A stretch of DNA of 7,283 nt from Ruminococcaceae bacterium UBA1772 (GCA_002314645.1 DCGS01000079.1:29174-36456); one strand, 5' to 3'. Counted from the stretch's first letter, positions 1-6,301 are shown. Made by a program: numbers and translations. Notes: generated from the sequence alone by a model not told the origin.

Positions 1-117
1 GTTGGAGAATTCCTCATGTCAAAGAATGCGGCTTTCAGAGTTCAAAACTTTGGAAATCCTAGCGGCAATGCAACTCGAGAACTTCTTTTGAGACTTGGAA
101 TTAAAGTGAAAAAATAA
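1..117 (+). CDS. 3' end of an unidentified protein (partial)
   Basis: An open frame runs from the first base to a TAA at 115-117 and gives the last 38 residues of a protein (ending ELLLRLGIKVKK). The frame has no stop and normal-looking codons, and a strong intrinsic terminator follows 7 bases after the stop, which supports a real gene end. The fragment has a phenylalanine/asparagine-rich stretch (VQNFGNPSGNATREL) and a basic tail. I do not recognise the family from so short a piece. No function is proposed. Confidence 0.7.
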   Translation, partial: VGEFLMSKNAAFRVQNFGNPSGNATRELLLRLGIKVKK

Positions 118-124
118 CGTAAGT

Positions 125-162
125 CACCCCTACGGCATAAAATGCTGTGGGGGTGTTTTTTT
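125..162 (+). terminator. Rho-independent terminator overlapping the next gene's start
   Basis: A 14-bp stem (125-138 with 142-155, two G-T wobbles) closes a 3-base AAA loop and is followed by seven T residues (156-162). It should end the transcript of the gene finishing at 117. The 3' arm contains GGGGGTG and the T-tract runs into the TTG start codon at 161, so terminator and translation start of the downstream gene share the same bases. Confidence 0.9.
149..155 (+). promoter_or_regulatory. Shine-Dalgarno inside the terminator arm
   Basis: GGGGGTG differs from the ideal GGAGGTG at one position, where a G-U pair with the 16S anti-Shine-Dalgarno is possible. It sits 5 bases before the TTG at 161. 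No other ribosome-binding site is visible for this gene. The site is fully paired when the terminator hairpin forms, so ribosome access and hairpin folding should exclude each other (inference). Confidence 0.55.
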
Positions 163-715
163 GAGCATATGTATTTCTATTGGACATGGCAAAACAACCT
201 CTGGCGCATATGATCCGGGGTATGTTTTGAACTCCTTTTATGAGCATGAACTTGCAAAGAAGATAGGACTCTTTGCATATGAATATTTAAAAGAGAATTT
301 TGACCTTGAATGTGAGACCTTGAACTTTGATTCCGAGCTTTTCCTCACAGATAGAATTAAAAAAATAAACCAGGAGAAATACGACCTAGTTGTTGAAATA
401 CATCTAAATCTTTCTGGTGGTGAGGGCGTTGAGGCGTACAGAAGTGTAAGGTCGAATACAAGCCTTGGTGAAGTAATTTGTAACGAGGTTTCAAGGGCTA
501 CAGGAATGAAGAATGGTGGGGTTAAAGAAAAGACGACAAATTCGGGATGTGATTTTCATTCAATAATAAGAGAGACGAATTCTGAAGTGGTTATTGTAAC
601 CTGTGGCTTTATGAACAGTCTTTATGATATGAACGTTCTTTCCACCACTTTGGGGCAAAAGGAGATTGGCTCTGCCATTGCAAAAGGGATTGCCATATAT
701 AAAAAACTTATATAA
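161..715 (+). CDS. N-acetylmuramoyl-L-alanine amidase-fold protein lacking the usual catalytic Glu
   Basis: 184 residues, a single amidase_3-type domain with no signal peptide, membrane segment or cell-wall-binding domain. Family members are zinc enzymes that cut the bond between muramic acid and L-alanine in peptidoglycan. Order and spacing of motifs resemble the catalytic domains of clostridial phage endolysins: SIGHG (His9), a glutamate at 28, and EIHLN (His81) as the three expected zinc ligands. In this family a catalytic glutamate sits in a VET/IES-type motif just before a phenylalanine; here that stretch reads VIVTCGF, placing Thr147 where glutamate is expected. The enzyme may therefore be inactive, a binder, or use another residue. 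The TTG start is chosen because the first beta strand begins at residue 3 and no in-frame ATG or GTG precedes the domain. It could be a prophage remnant or a domesticated intracellular or lysis-released protein. Confidence 0.8.
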   Translation: MSICISIGHGKTTSGAYDPGYVLNSFYEHELAKKIGLFAYEYLKENFDLECETLNFDSELFLTDRIKKINQEKYDLVVEIHLNLSGGEGVEAYRSVRSNTSLGEVICNEVSRATGMKNGGVKEKTTNSGCDFHSIIRETNSEVVIVTCGFMNSLYDMNVLSTTLGQKEIGSAIAKGIAIYKKLI

Positions 716-729
716 ATAAAAATTTATAT
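710..729. repeat. A/T-only inverted repeat at the amidase gene end
   Basis: ATATAAAT and ATTTATAT are perfect 8-base arms around four A residues, overlapping the amidase stop codon (713-715). The stem has no G-C pairs and no T-tract follows, so it is a poor terminator. It may only mark the A/T-rich spacer ahead of the dapF promoter. Confidence 0.35.
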
Positions 730-748
730 GGTATAAAAAAATAAATTG

Positions 749-757
749 TGATAAAAT
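749..757 (+). promoter_or_regulatory. Probable extended -10 promoter for dapF-dapL
   Basis: TGATAAAAT is an extended -10 (TG, one base, then TAAAAT, 5 of 6 to consensus). No good -35 is seen 17-18 bases upstream (TGGTAT at 729-734), which is typical of extended -10 promoters. The start of transcription would fall near 764, giving a leader of about 26 bases that contains the dapF Shine-Dalgarno (AAAGGA, 776-781). I see no lysine riboswitch in this short leader. Confidence 0.4.
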
Positions 758-789
758 ACGTGCATAGTTTTTTCTAAAGGAATGATTGT

Positions 790-1629
790 ATGGAATTTTA
801 TAAAATGGAAGGCGCAGGAAACGACTATATTTACTTTGACTGCACCAAAGGTGAGTTTGAAAATCCTGAAGAGGTTTCTATAAAGCTCTCAGACAGACAC
901 TTCGGTGTTGGCGGCGACGGCATTATTATGATTTGCAAATCAGACGTTGCTGACTTTAGAATGCGTATGTTCAACGCAGATGGTTCTGAGGGAAAAATGT
1001 GTGGTAACGCTTCTCGTTGTATTGGTAAGTTCGTATATGACCTTGGCCTTACAGACAAGACAGAAGTTACACTTGAAACTTTATCTGGTATTAAAATTCT
1101 TGATCTTCACGTAACAGACGGTAAGGTTGAAAGCGTTACCGTAGATATGAACGAACCAGTTCTTGCTGGTGCACAAATTCCAACAAAGTGGAATTCTGAT
1201 ATGGTAGTAAATGAATCGCTCGTGGTAGACGGCAAAGAGTACACTGTAACAGCTGTTTCAATGGGCAACCCACATTGCGTAACATTTATTGATTTCCCAC
1301 CAACTGAACTTGATCTTCCTAAAATTGGTCCAAGTTTTGAGTTCCATGAAATGTTCCCTGAAAGAACAAACACTGAATTCGTACAAAAGATTGACGACCA
1401 CACTCTTATGATGAGAGTTTGGGAGCGAGGAAGTGGAGAGACCCTTGCTTGTGGTACTGGCGCATGTGCAACTGTTGTTGCAGCTACACTTTGCGGCCTT
1501 GTTCAGCGTGACGAAGAAATTACTGTTAAACTTATTGGCGGCGACCTTAAAATTCGCTGGTCAAAGGAGGGCTCAGTATTCATGACTGGTCCTGCAAAGT
1601 TCGCATTCAAAGGCGAAACAATGGACTGA
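790..1629 (+). CDS. dapF: Diaminopimelate epimerase
   Basis: 279 residues, the usual length for the family. DapF is a cytosolic, cofactor-free enzyme that interconverts LL- and meso-diaminopimelate, the last step before lysine and the supplier of meso-DAP for peptidoglycan. The two mirrored halves each carry a catalytic cysteine: Cys71 in NADGSEGKMCGNASR and Cys221 in ERGSGETLACGTGA. The N-terminal substrate-binding motif MEGAGNDY (residues 6-13) and the FGVGGDG loop (38-44) are intact. Start: ATG 8 bases after AAAGGA. The dapL gene follows after 27 bases in the same direction with no terminator between them, so the two are probably cotranscribed. All key residues are present and I see no sign of damage. 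Confidence 0.97.
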   Translation: MEFYKMEGAGNDYIYFDCTKGEFENPEEVSIKLSDRHFGVGGDGIIMICKSDVADFRMRMFNADGSEGKMCGNASRCIGKFVYDLGLTDKTEVTLETLSGIKILDLHVTDGKVESVTVDMNEPVLAGAQIPTKWNSDMVVNESLVVDGKEYTVTAVSMGNPHCVTFIDFPPTELDLPKIGPSFEFHEMFPERTNTEFVQKIDDHTLMMRVWERGSGETLACGTGACATVVAATLCGLVQRDEEITVKLIGGDLKIRWSKEGSVFMTGPAKFAFKGETMD

Positions 1630-1656
1630 TATAACTAAGCAAATGGGGTTTTACTT

Positions 1657-2835
1657 ATGAAAATTAATTCAAATTTTGACAATCTTGTTCCAAATTACCT
1701 CTTTGCAGAAGTTGCAAAGAGAACAAACGACTACATTGCAAAGAACCCAGACAAACCAGTTATTAAAATGGGTATTGGCGATGTAACTCTTCCTCTTGCA
1801 CCAGTTGTAGTAGAGGCAATTAAGAAGGGTGCAGATGACCTTTCAAAGAAGGAAACATTTAAGGGATATCCTGACTATGAAGGATATGACTTTGTACGTG
1901 AAGCAATTTCTAAGTACTACAAGAGCTTTGGCGCAGATGTAGCTGCTAATGAAATTCTTGTAAACGACGGTGCAAAGAGTGACTGCGCAAACATTGGTGA
2001 CATTTTCTCATCAGACAACGTAGTTCTTGTAACAGATCCTGTATATCCAGTTTATGTTGACTCAAACATTATGGCTGGCAGAAAGATTGTTTACGCTAAT
2101 GCTACTGAGGAAAATGGCTTCTGTGCAATGCCTCCAAAGGGTGTTCACTCAGACATTATCTACCTCTGTTCACCAAACAACCCAACAGGTTCTGCATACA
2201 CAAAGGAGCAGCTTCTTGAGTGGGTAAACTACGCAAATGAAAATGATGCAATCATTATCTACGACTGCGCATACGAATCATTCATTACAGATGATTGCCC
2301 TCGTAGTATCTTCCAAATTCCAGGTGCTCGTACTTGTGCAATTGAGCTCTGCTCACTTTCAAAGACAGCAGGCTTTACAGGCACACGTGGTGGTTACACT
2401 GTAATTCCAAGAGACCTTGAAAGAGATGGCCACAACATTTATAACCTTTGGTACAGAAGACTCTCTACAAAGTATAATGGTGTTTCATGGCCAATCCAGT
2501 GTGGTATTGCTGCTGTCTTCTCAGAGGAAGGCCTCAGCCAAATCCAGGAGAACATAAACTACTACAGAAAGAATGCAAAGGTAATTACTGAGACATTCGA
2601 CAGACTTGGTCTTTCATACACTGGTGGTAAGAACTCACCATACGTTTGGGTTAAGTGTCCAAACGGTATGGGCTCATGGGAGTTCTTTGACCTTCTCCTC
2701 AACGAGGTTCAGGTAATTGGTACTCCAGGTGAGGGCTTCGGCGAATGCGGTAAGGGTTACTTTAGATTCACTTCATTCGGCAGTTACGAAAACACAGTTG
2801 AAGCAATGAAGAGAATTGAAAATCTTTTAAAATAA
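1657..2835 (+). CDS. dapL: LL-diaminopimelate aminotransferase
   Basis: 392 residues, slightly shorter than the roughly 410 common in the family. DapL is a PLP-dependent class I/II aminotransferase that converts tetrahydrodipicolinate to LL-diaminopimelate in one step with glutamate as amino donor, bypassing the succinylated or acetylated intermediates. Family hallmarks: NLVPNYLF near the N-terminus, MGIGDVTLPL (38-47), FKGYPDYEGYDFVREAI, DPVYPVYVDSN, SPNNPTG, and the PLP-lysine motif SLSKTAGFTGTRGGY with Lys236. The ATG is preceded by a modest site (ATGGGG, 1643-1648). Position directly after dapF makes product and substrate consecutive: DapL makes LL-DAP, DapF epimerises it. A strong terminator at 2858-2901 ends the operon. 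A generic aspartate aminotransferase is less likely given the DapL-specific N-terminus and the dapF neighbour. Confidence 0.94.
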   Translation: MKINSNFDNLVPNYLFAEVAKRTNDYIAKNPDKPVIKMGIGDVTLPLAPVVVEAIKKGADDLSKKETFKGYPDYEGYDFVREAISKYYKSFGADVAANEILVNDGAKSDCANIGDIFSSDNVVLVTDPVYPVYVDSNIMAGRKIVYANATEENGFCAMPPKGVHSDIIYLCSPNNPTGSAYTKEQLLEWVNYANENDAIIIYDCAYESFITDDCPRSIFQIPGARTCAIELCSLSKTAGFTGTRGGYTVIPRDLERDGHNIYNLWYRRLSTKYNGVSWPIQCGIAAVFSEEGLSQIQENINYYRKNAKVITETFDRLGLSYTGGKNSPYVWVKCPNGMGSWEFFDLLLNEVQVIGTPGEGFGECGKGYFRFTSFGSYENTVEAMKRIENLLK

Positions 2836-2857
2836 TTTGTAATATTTAAAAATTAAA

Positions 2858-2901
2858 CCCGTCTTTTAAAGTGAAAGATACTTTGAAAGGCGGGCTTTTT
2901 T
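2858..2901 (+). terminator. Rho-independent terminator of the dap operon, fused to the next start codon
   Basis: A 15-bp stem (2858-2872 with 2880-2894, two G-T wobbles) with a 7-base loop is followed by C and six T residues (2896-2901). The very next base is the A of the ATG at 2902. The 3' arm contains AAAGGCGGG, which doubles as the ribosome-binding site of the following gene, repeating the arrangement seen at 125-163. Confidence 0.92.
2886..2894 (+). promoter_or_regulatory. Shine-Dalgarno inside the terminator arm
   Basis: AAAGGCGGG differs from AAAGGAGGT at two positions and lies 7 bases before the ATG at 2902. No alternative site is present, because the six bases before the ATG are all T. 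The whole motif is paired in the terminator stem, so it would be exposed only if the hairpin is open or if transcription starts inside it. Confidence 0.55.
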
Positions 2902-3834
2902 ATGTCTAAAAAAATTACAGCAATTATTCTATCTTCTGCAGTAATACTTACTATGCTTGCATGGGGTATTGGAGCGGGTGCAAACGGAAAGTCATATGAC
3001 AAAAACACAATGAACATGGGTGCAGGCTACTACTCTAATTTTGGTGCCTCAATGGATGAATCTGATGAAGTGAGAGAGGAATCATACAACATTGCAGAGA
3101 AGCCAATGGAGCACGTAGTTACGAAGGATGTCAGGGCTGCTATTGAGACTCTTGAGTATGACAAGACACTTGAAATGCTTAGGTGTAAAGTAAAAGACCT
3201 TAACGGCTACATTTCACAGAGCGATGAAACTATGGGCAATGCCTATAACTACGAGCACAAGTATGCAACCATTACCGCTGAAGTGCCAACGGATAAAGTG
3301 GACGATTTTCTTGCATACATTACAAAAGAATTCACCGTTACAGAGAAGCACGTGAGCATTAATGACATTACATCAGACTACGTTGAAACTGAGTCAAGAC
3401 TTGAGCAACTCAAGGTTCAGAAGGAAACTCTTTTGGGTCTTTTAAAGAAAGCTGGATCGCTCAGTGACACAATTGCCATTCAGGACAAACTTACTGAGGT
3501 GAGCTCGGAGATCCAGTATAACGAGAATATGATGGCGCGCATGAAGAACGACGTGGACTATACAACCGTTTCAATGACAATTTGCGAGGTGGACAGGGAG
3601 ACTCCAACCGAGACAGGTTTCTGGTATGAAATGAAGGAAGGCTTCAAGGAAACCGTGTTTGAAATTGGCGATGGATTCCGCGCTATGATTATTTGGCTTG
3701 TTTCTGCCATCCCATTCATTGCACTTCTTTTAGTTTTTGGTATAATCATAAAGAAGGCCGTAAAGGCCATAAAGACAAAGAAGGACAAGGGTGAGGAAAG
3801 TGGAGGACAGACAGATAGTAATTCTGTATCTTAA
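2902..3834 (+). CDS. Membrane-anchored DUF4349 protein
   Basis: 310 residues. Residues 6-26 form a hydrophobic N-terminal segment (signal anchor or signal peptide; no lipobox cysteine). Residues about 70-230 match the DUF4349 pattern: an ITAEVPTDKVDDFLAYI-type strand-helix unit, then INDITSDYVETESRLEQL and a long helical, probably coiled-coil stretch (about 160-215), then a strand resembling TTVSMTICEV. Residues about 262-282 are a second membrane span followed by a lysine-rich cytoplasmic tail. The bulk should lie outside the cell. The family's biochemical role is not known; it recurs beside sigma and anti-sigma genes in Clostridia. Its last 35 bases overlap the sigma gene, implying coupled translation. 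The ATG abuts the preceding terminator, and the start is supported by the MSKKITAIIL signal that begins immediately. Confidence 0.85.
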   Translation: MSKKITAIILSSAVILTMLAWGIGAGANGKSYDKNTMNMGAGYYSNFGASMDESDEVREESYNIAEKPMEHVVTKDVRAAIETLEYDKTLEMLRCKVKDLNGYISQSDETMGNAYNYEHKYATITAEVPTDKVDDFLAYITKEFTVTEKHVSINDITSDYVETESRLEQLKVQKETLLGLLKKAGSLSDTIAIQDKLTEVSSEIQYNENMMARMKNDVDYTTVSMTICEVDRETPTETGFWYEMKEGFKETVFEIGDGFRAMIIWLVSAIPFIALLLVFGIIIKKAVKAIKTKKDKGEESGGQTDSNSVS

Positions 3835-4348
3835 CAGATCTGAATCTGCCATTTTGGAAACGAAAACTAAATACGGCCAGTACATTCTCAAAATTGCCAT
3901 GAACATCCTTGGAAACGTGAGCGATTCATCCGAGTGTGAGAACGACACATACCTCTCCACCTGGAATTCTATTCCTCCAAAGGAACCTGAGAACCTAAAA
4001 TCCTACGTTGGCAAAATTTCAAGAAATCTTGCCTTGGATTTATACAGAAAGAAGCACGCTGAAAAGCGTGGTGGTAACACGGACGTTCTTCTGTCTGAAC
4101 TTGAGGACTGTGTTCCCGACAAGACAGAAAACTTTAGTGACGTTAATTTAACGGAGCTACTTAATTCATTTTTAAAAGATCAAAATAAAGATAAGCGCGT
4201 TATGTTTGTAAAAAGATATTGGTACGGAGAGTCCATTTCTGATATTGCAAAAGAAATGGGCTTTTCGGAAAGCAAGGTTGCAACCACCCTTCACAGAACG
4301 CGCGAATCCTTAAAAGAATACCTAGAAAAGGAGGGCGTCAGCGTATGA
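3800..4348 (+). CDS. ECF-like sigma-70 family RNA polymerase sigma factor
   Basis: 182 residues from the GTG at 3800. Sigma factors of this kind direct RNA polymerase to a small regulon, usually including their own operon. Region 2 occupies about residues 15-90, with the core-binding/-10 segment ECENDTYLSTWNSIPP and SYVGKISRNLALDLYRKKHAEKR. Region 4 occupies about 115-178 and carries a helix-turn-helix (SISDIAKEMGFSESKVATTLHRTRESL) for -35 recognition. There is no C-terminal extension. The start at 3800 is preferred over the in-frame GTG at 3791 because the protein then begins MEDRQIV, as relatives do, with AAGG (3787-3790) at a good distance; 3791 would have AAGG directly adjoining. It overlaps the DUF4349 gene by 35 bases and the next gene by ATGA. 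Confidence 0.9.
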   Translation: MEDRQIVILYLNRSESAILETKTKYGQYILKIAMNILGNVSDSSECENDTYLSTWNSIPPKEPENLKSYVGKISRNLALDLYRKKHAEKRGGNTDVLLSELEDCVPDKTENFSDVNLTELLNSFLKDQNKDKRVMFVKRYWYGESISDIAKEMGFSESKVATTLHRTRESLKEYLEKEGVSV

Positions 4349-4899
4349 ACGAAGAACTTTTGAGAGCAATGACGGATATAGATGACGAATTCCTTTTAGA
4401 GGCTGACGAGTATAAAGCTGAAGCCGTCGTGCCCGTAAAAAAGAGACGCAACACTTGGCTTGGGATAGCGGCATGTATTGCTGTCCTTGTAATTCTTGCA
4501 ATTCCACTCTCTAAAATTTCATTGAGTAAAGATGGAAATATCTTGAATGGTGCAGGAGTAAATGATATTGCAGACTATTCCTCAAACTCAACAGATGATT
4601 CAATGTTTGGCAATGCTGAAGAAAGTCTTGGCGAAAATATAAACAAAACGGAAATTCCTGCCGATAAAGATATGGAGAGTTATTCATCTTCTTACAATAC
4701 AGCGGTTAACCAAACCGTTGAAATTGATGGAGTAAAATACAGAATTGAATGTACAAAAGATGACTCCATAGAAGATGCTCCACTAGTTGTTACCGCCTAT
4801 ATTGACGAAACAAATGAATTCATTGTTTCTAAAATGTATGAAGGCACAGAATACAACCTAGATGATTTCTTAAACTTACTGAAGGATTCAGTTTCATAG
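4345..4899 (+). CDS. Probable membrane-anchored anti-sigma factor
   Basis: 184 residues. The cytoplasmic N-terminus (about 1-36) has MTDIDDEFLLEADEY, a short acidic helix resembling the conserved 'IDDE.i.eA' segment of anti-sigma proteins next to this type of sigma gene. Basic residues KKRR (32-35) precede a membrane span at about 38-55. The remaining 125 or so residues, serine/asparagine-rich and then a compact segment (about 125-184), should be outside the cell. The role, holding the sigma factor at the membrane until a signal arrives, is inferred from position and topology; no zinc-binding anti-sigma motif is present. Its ATG overlaps the sigma stop (ATGA, 4345-4348) after AAAAGGAGG (4327-4335), so the pair is translationally coupled and made in matched amounts. 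Confidence 0.75.
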   Translation: MNEELLRAMTDIDDEFLLEADEYKAEAVVPVKKRRNTWLGIAACIAVLVILAIPLSKISLSKDGNILNGAGVNDIADYSSNSTDDSMFGNAEESLGENINKTEIPADKDMESYSSSYNTAVNQTVEIDGVKYRIECTKDDSIEDAPLVVTAYIDETNEFIVSKMYEGTEYNLDDFLNLLKDSVS

Positions 4900-4912
4900 G
4901 AGTGAAAAGGAA

Positions 4913-6190
4913 TTGGCAAAGGAAAAGAAGCCTAAAAAAGAGAAAAAAGAGAAAAAGCCGAAGCTCACCCCTGAACAGAAAGCCGAAGCCAAGAAGAAAA
5001 AGGTTGAGGCTGCTGCTAAGAAGAAAAAGGATGCCTTAGACAAGAAGCAGAAGGCTGCTGAAAAGAAGGCTCAGGACAAGGCCGCAAAGAAACAGAAGGC
5101 CGCTGAGAAGAAGGTCCAGGGCAAGGAGTCCAAGAAGCAGAAGGCTGAAGATAAGAAAGCAGCCGCTGCAGAGAAGAAGGCAAAGAAAGCCCAGGAGAAG
5201 GCATACCGCAAAAGTCCTGAGGGCAGAGCGAAGCTTGCCGAAGAGAAGGCAGCACAGAAGGCTGAAAAAGCCGAAGCTGCAGCCAAGAAGAAGCAAGAAA
5301 AGGCTGAGGCTAAGGCTCAAAAGAAAATAGAGGATGCCGAAAAAGAGGCTCTTAGACAAGAGGCCATTAAAGAGGCCGAGAAATGGGTCAAGTTTGACAA
5401 GGTCTTAAAAGAGCAGGAAAAGGTTCGCGCAAAAAGAAAGAAGAGACTTGAAAAGGAAGCTTACAAGGCTCTTTCTCCTGAAGCACGCGCCGAACTTAAA
5501 ATAGAAGAGCAAAAGAAAAAAATTGAAGAAAAGACTGCTCTTAAGACACGCAAAATTGAAGAGAAGGCCAACAAGCAGCTTAAAAAGGATAGAATTGCTG
5601 CTGAGAAAAAAGCCAAAGAAGAAAAGAATGCAAGATTTGTCGAGCATAAGAAGGCGCTTAAAGAAGCAAAGAAGGGTGGAAAGCCACCTCTCATTCTAAT
5701 AATCGTCGCTGCCCTATTATTAATTGTAATAATAGTAGTGGTTGTAGTATTTGTTTTGGGTGGAGATAAGCCTGAGGCAGAAGTTCCTGTAGACGAAGGC
5801 GTAACAACATCTGATGAGACAACAACAGAGGTTGTTACAAATGAAGCAGGTGAAGTGGTAACTGAACCTGAAACCACAACAAAGAAGTCTTCTGGTGAAC
5901 CATCGCCAGATATTAAGACTACAACCGTAACTGTTGGTGCATACAGCATTGTTGTAAATTCATGTGATCCAACAAGTAAAAACGTCGACTACGCAGTAGG
6001 TCGTCATAAGTTCACACCTACCGAGTTTAAGAACAGAACAATATACTTTGCTGAACTTAATGGAATGTTCAAAGCATACGATGCAGACTCTGGTCAAATG
6101 ATGCATCTTAAGAAAGCAGAAGGTAACACTTGGGAGTCATTTATTAAAGAATTAAATGATATGTATCCACTGGGAGAGCAAGTGAAATAA
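4913..6190 (+). CDS. Single-span membrane protein with long Lys/Ala/Glu-rich cytoplasmic arm
   Basis: 425 residues, family not recognised. Residues 1-259 are extremely rich in lysine, alanine and glutamate (e.g. KKQKAAEKK), strongly basic and predicted to be one long helix or coiled coil; residues 44-88 hold three 15-residue tandem repeats. One hydrophobic span follows at 260-282, then a Thr/Glu/Val-rich, probably flexible linker (about 285-335), then a C-terminal segment of about 90 residues that looks folded and contains GAYSIVVNSCDP and RTIYFAELNGMFKAYD. By charge the arm is inside and the C-terminal domain outside. It starts at TTG 10 bases after AGGAG (4898-4902), which overlaps the anti-sigma stop codon; no in-frame ATG exists until late in the C-terminal segment. 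The 13-base gap makes it the fourth gene of the sigma operon. The layout recalls TolA-like spanning proteins, but there is no sequence basis for calling it TolA. Confidence 0.75.
   Translation: MAKEKKPKKEKKEKKPKLTPEQKAEAKKKKVEAAAKKKKDALDKKQKAAEKKAQDKAAKKQKAAEKKVQGKESKKQKAEDKKAAAAEKKAKKAQEKAYRKSPEGRAKLAEEKAAQKAEKAEAAAKKKQEKAEAKAQKKIEDAEKEALRQEAIKEAEKWVKFDKVLKEQEKVRAKRKKRLEKEAYKALSPEARAELKIEEQKKKIEEKTALKTRKIEEKANKQLKKDRIAAEKKAKEEKNARFVEHKKALKEAKKGGKPPLILIIVAALLLIVIIVVVVVFVLGGDKPEAEVPVDEGVTTSDETTTEVVTNEAGEVVTEPETTTKKSSGEPSPDIKTTTVTVGAYSIVVNSCDPTSKNVDYAVGRHKFTPTEFKNRTIYFAELNGMFKAYDADSGQMMHLKKAEGNTWESFIKELNDMYPLGEQVK
5042..5176 (+). repeat. Three tandem 45-bp coding repeats
   Basis: Copies begin at 5042, 5087 and 5132, exactly 45 bases apart and in frame. 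They encode KKQKAAEKKAQDKAA, KKQKAAEKKVQGKES and KKQKAEDKKAAAAEK. The first two share 11 of 15 residues; the third is more diverged. The period of 15 residues suggests internal duplication of a helical unit. Such tracts can vary in copy number between strains. Confidence 0.7.
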
Positions 6191-6218
6191 AGAATTTTAA
6201 AATTTCTAAAAAAAACAC

Positions 6219-6247
6219 TTGCTTTTCCTCTTGCTTTTTGTTAATAT
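6219..6247 (+). promoter_or_regulatory. Probable promoter of rpmB
   Basis: TTGCTT (6219-6224) and TAATAT (6242-6247) are separated by exactly 17 bases; transcription would start near 6254. TATAAC at 6245-6250 is an alternative -10 but has no well-placed -35. The position right after the lysine-rich gene and ahead of rpmB fits an independent promoter. The rest of 6191-6301 holds only A/T-rich spacer and the leader hairpin at 6266-6278. Confidence 0.5.
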
Positions 6248-6265
6248 AACTCTGTTACTTTTCAC

Positions 6266-6278
6266 GTGGCGTAGCCAC
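6266..6278 (+). other. Small hairpin in the rpmB leader
   Basis: GTGGC, loop GTA, GCCAC: a perfect 5-bp stem with a 3-base loop, about 12 bases into the predicted rpmB transcript and 8 bases ahead of the Shine-Dalgarno. It has no T-tract, so it is not a terminator. It may stabilise the mRNA end or bind a ribosomal protein; neither can be shown here. Confidence 0.4.
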
Positions 6279-6301
6279 AAAGACTAAAGGAGGTGCCGGA
6301 C

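Noticed and set aside
720..789. Lysine riboswitch upstream of dapF
   Set aside because: The predicted leader is only about 26 bases and shows no multi-helix aptamer or terminator.
831..1403. Minus-strand open frames within dapF
   Set aside because: They lie wholly antisense to a gene with intact catalytic motifs; no ribosome site or family resemblance was seen.
3791..3799. Earlier GTG start for the sigma factor
   Set aside because: The AAGG site is directly adjacent to it, and starting at 3800 gives MEDRQIV, which fits relatives of this sigma group better.
5016..5949. Several long minus-strand open frames opposite the lysine-rich gene
   Set aside because: They arise because AAG/AAA/GCN/GAR-rich coding sequence lacks stops in antisense; their products are low-complexity Leu/Phe/Ser strings and the + strand gene has good operon context.
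6183..6215. Terminator after the lysine-rich gene
   Set aside because: Only a weak A/T-only imperfect palindrome followed by A residues is present, so no convincing terminator can be called.
6293..6301. Upstream GTG start for L28
   Set aside because: The GTG overlaps the AAAGGAGGT Shine-Dalgarno, whereas ATG at 6302 has ideal spacing and gives the standard L28 N-terminus.
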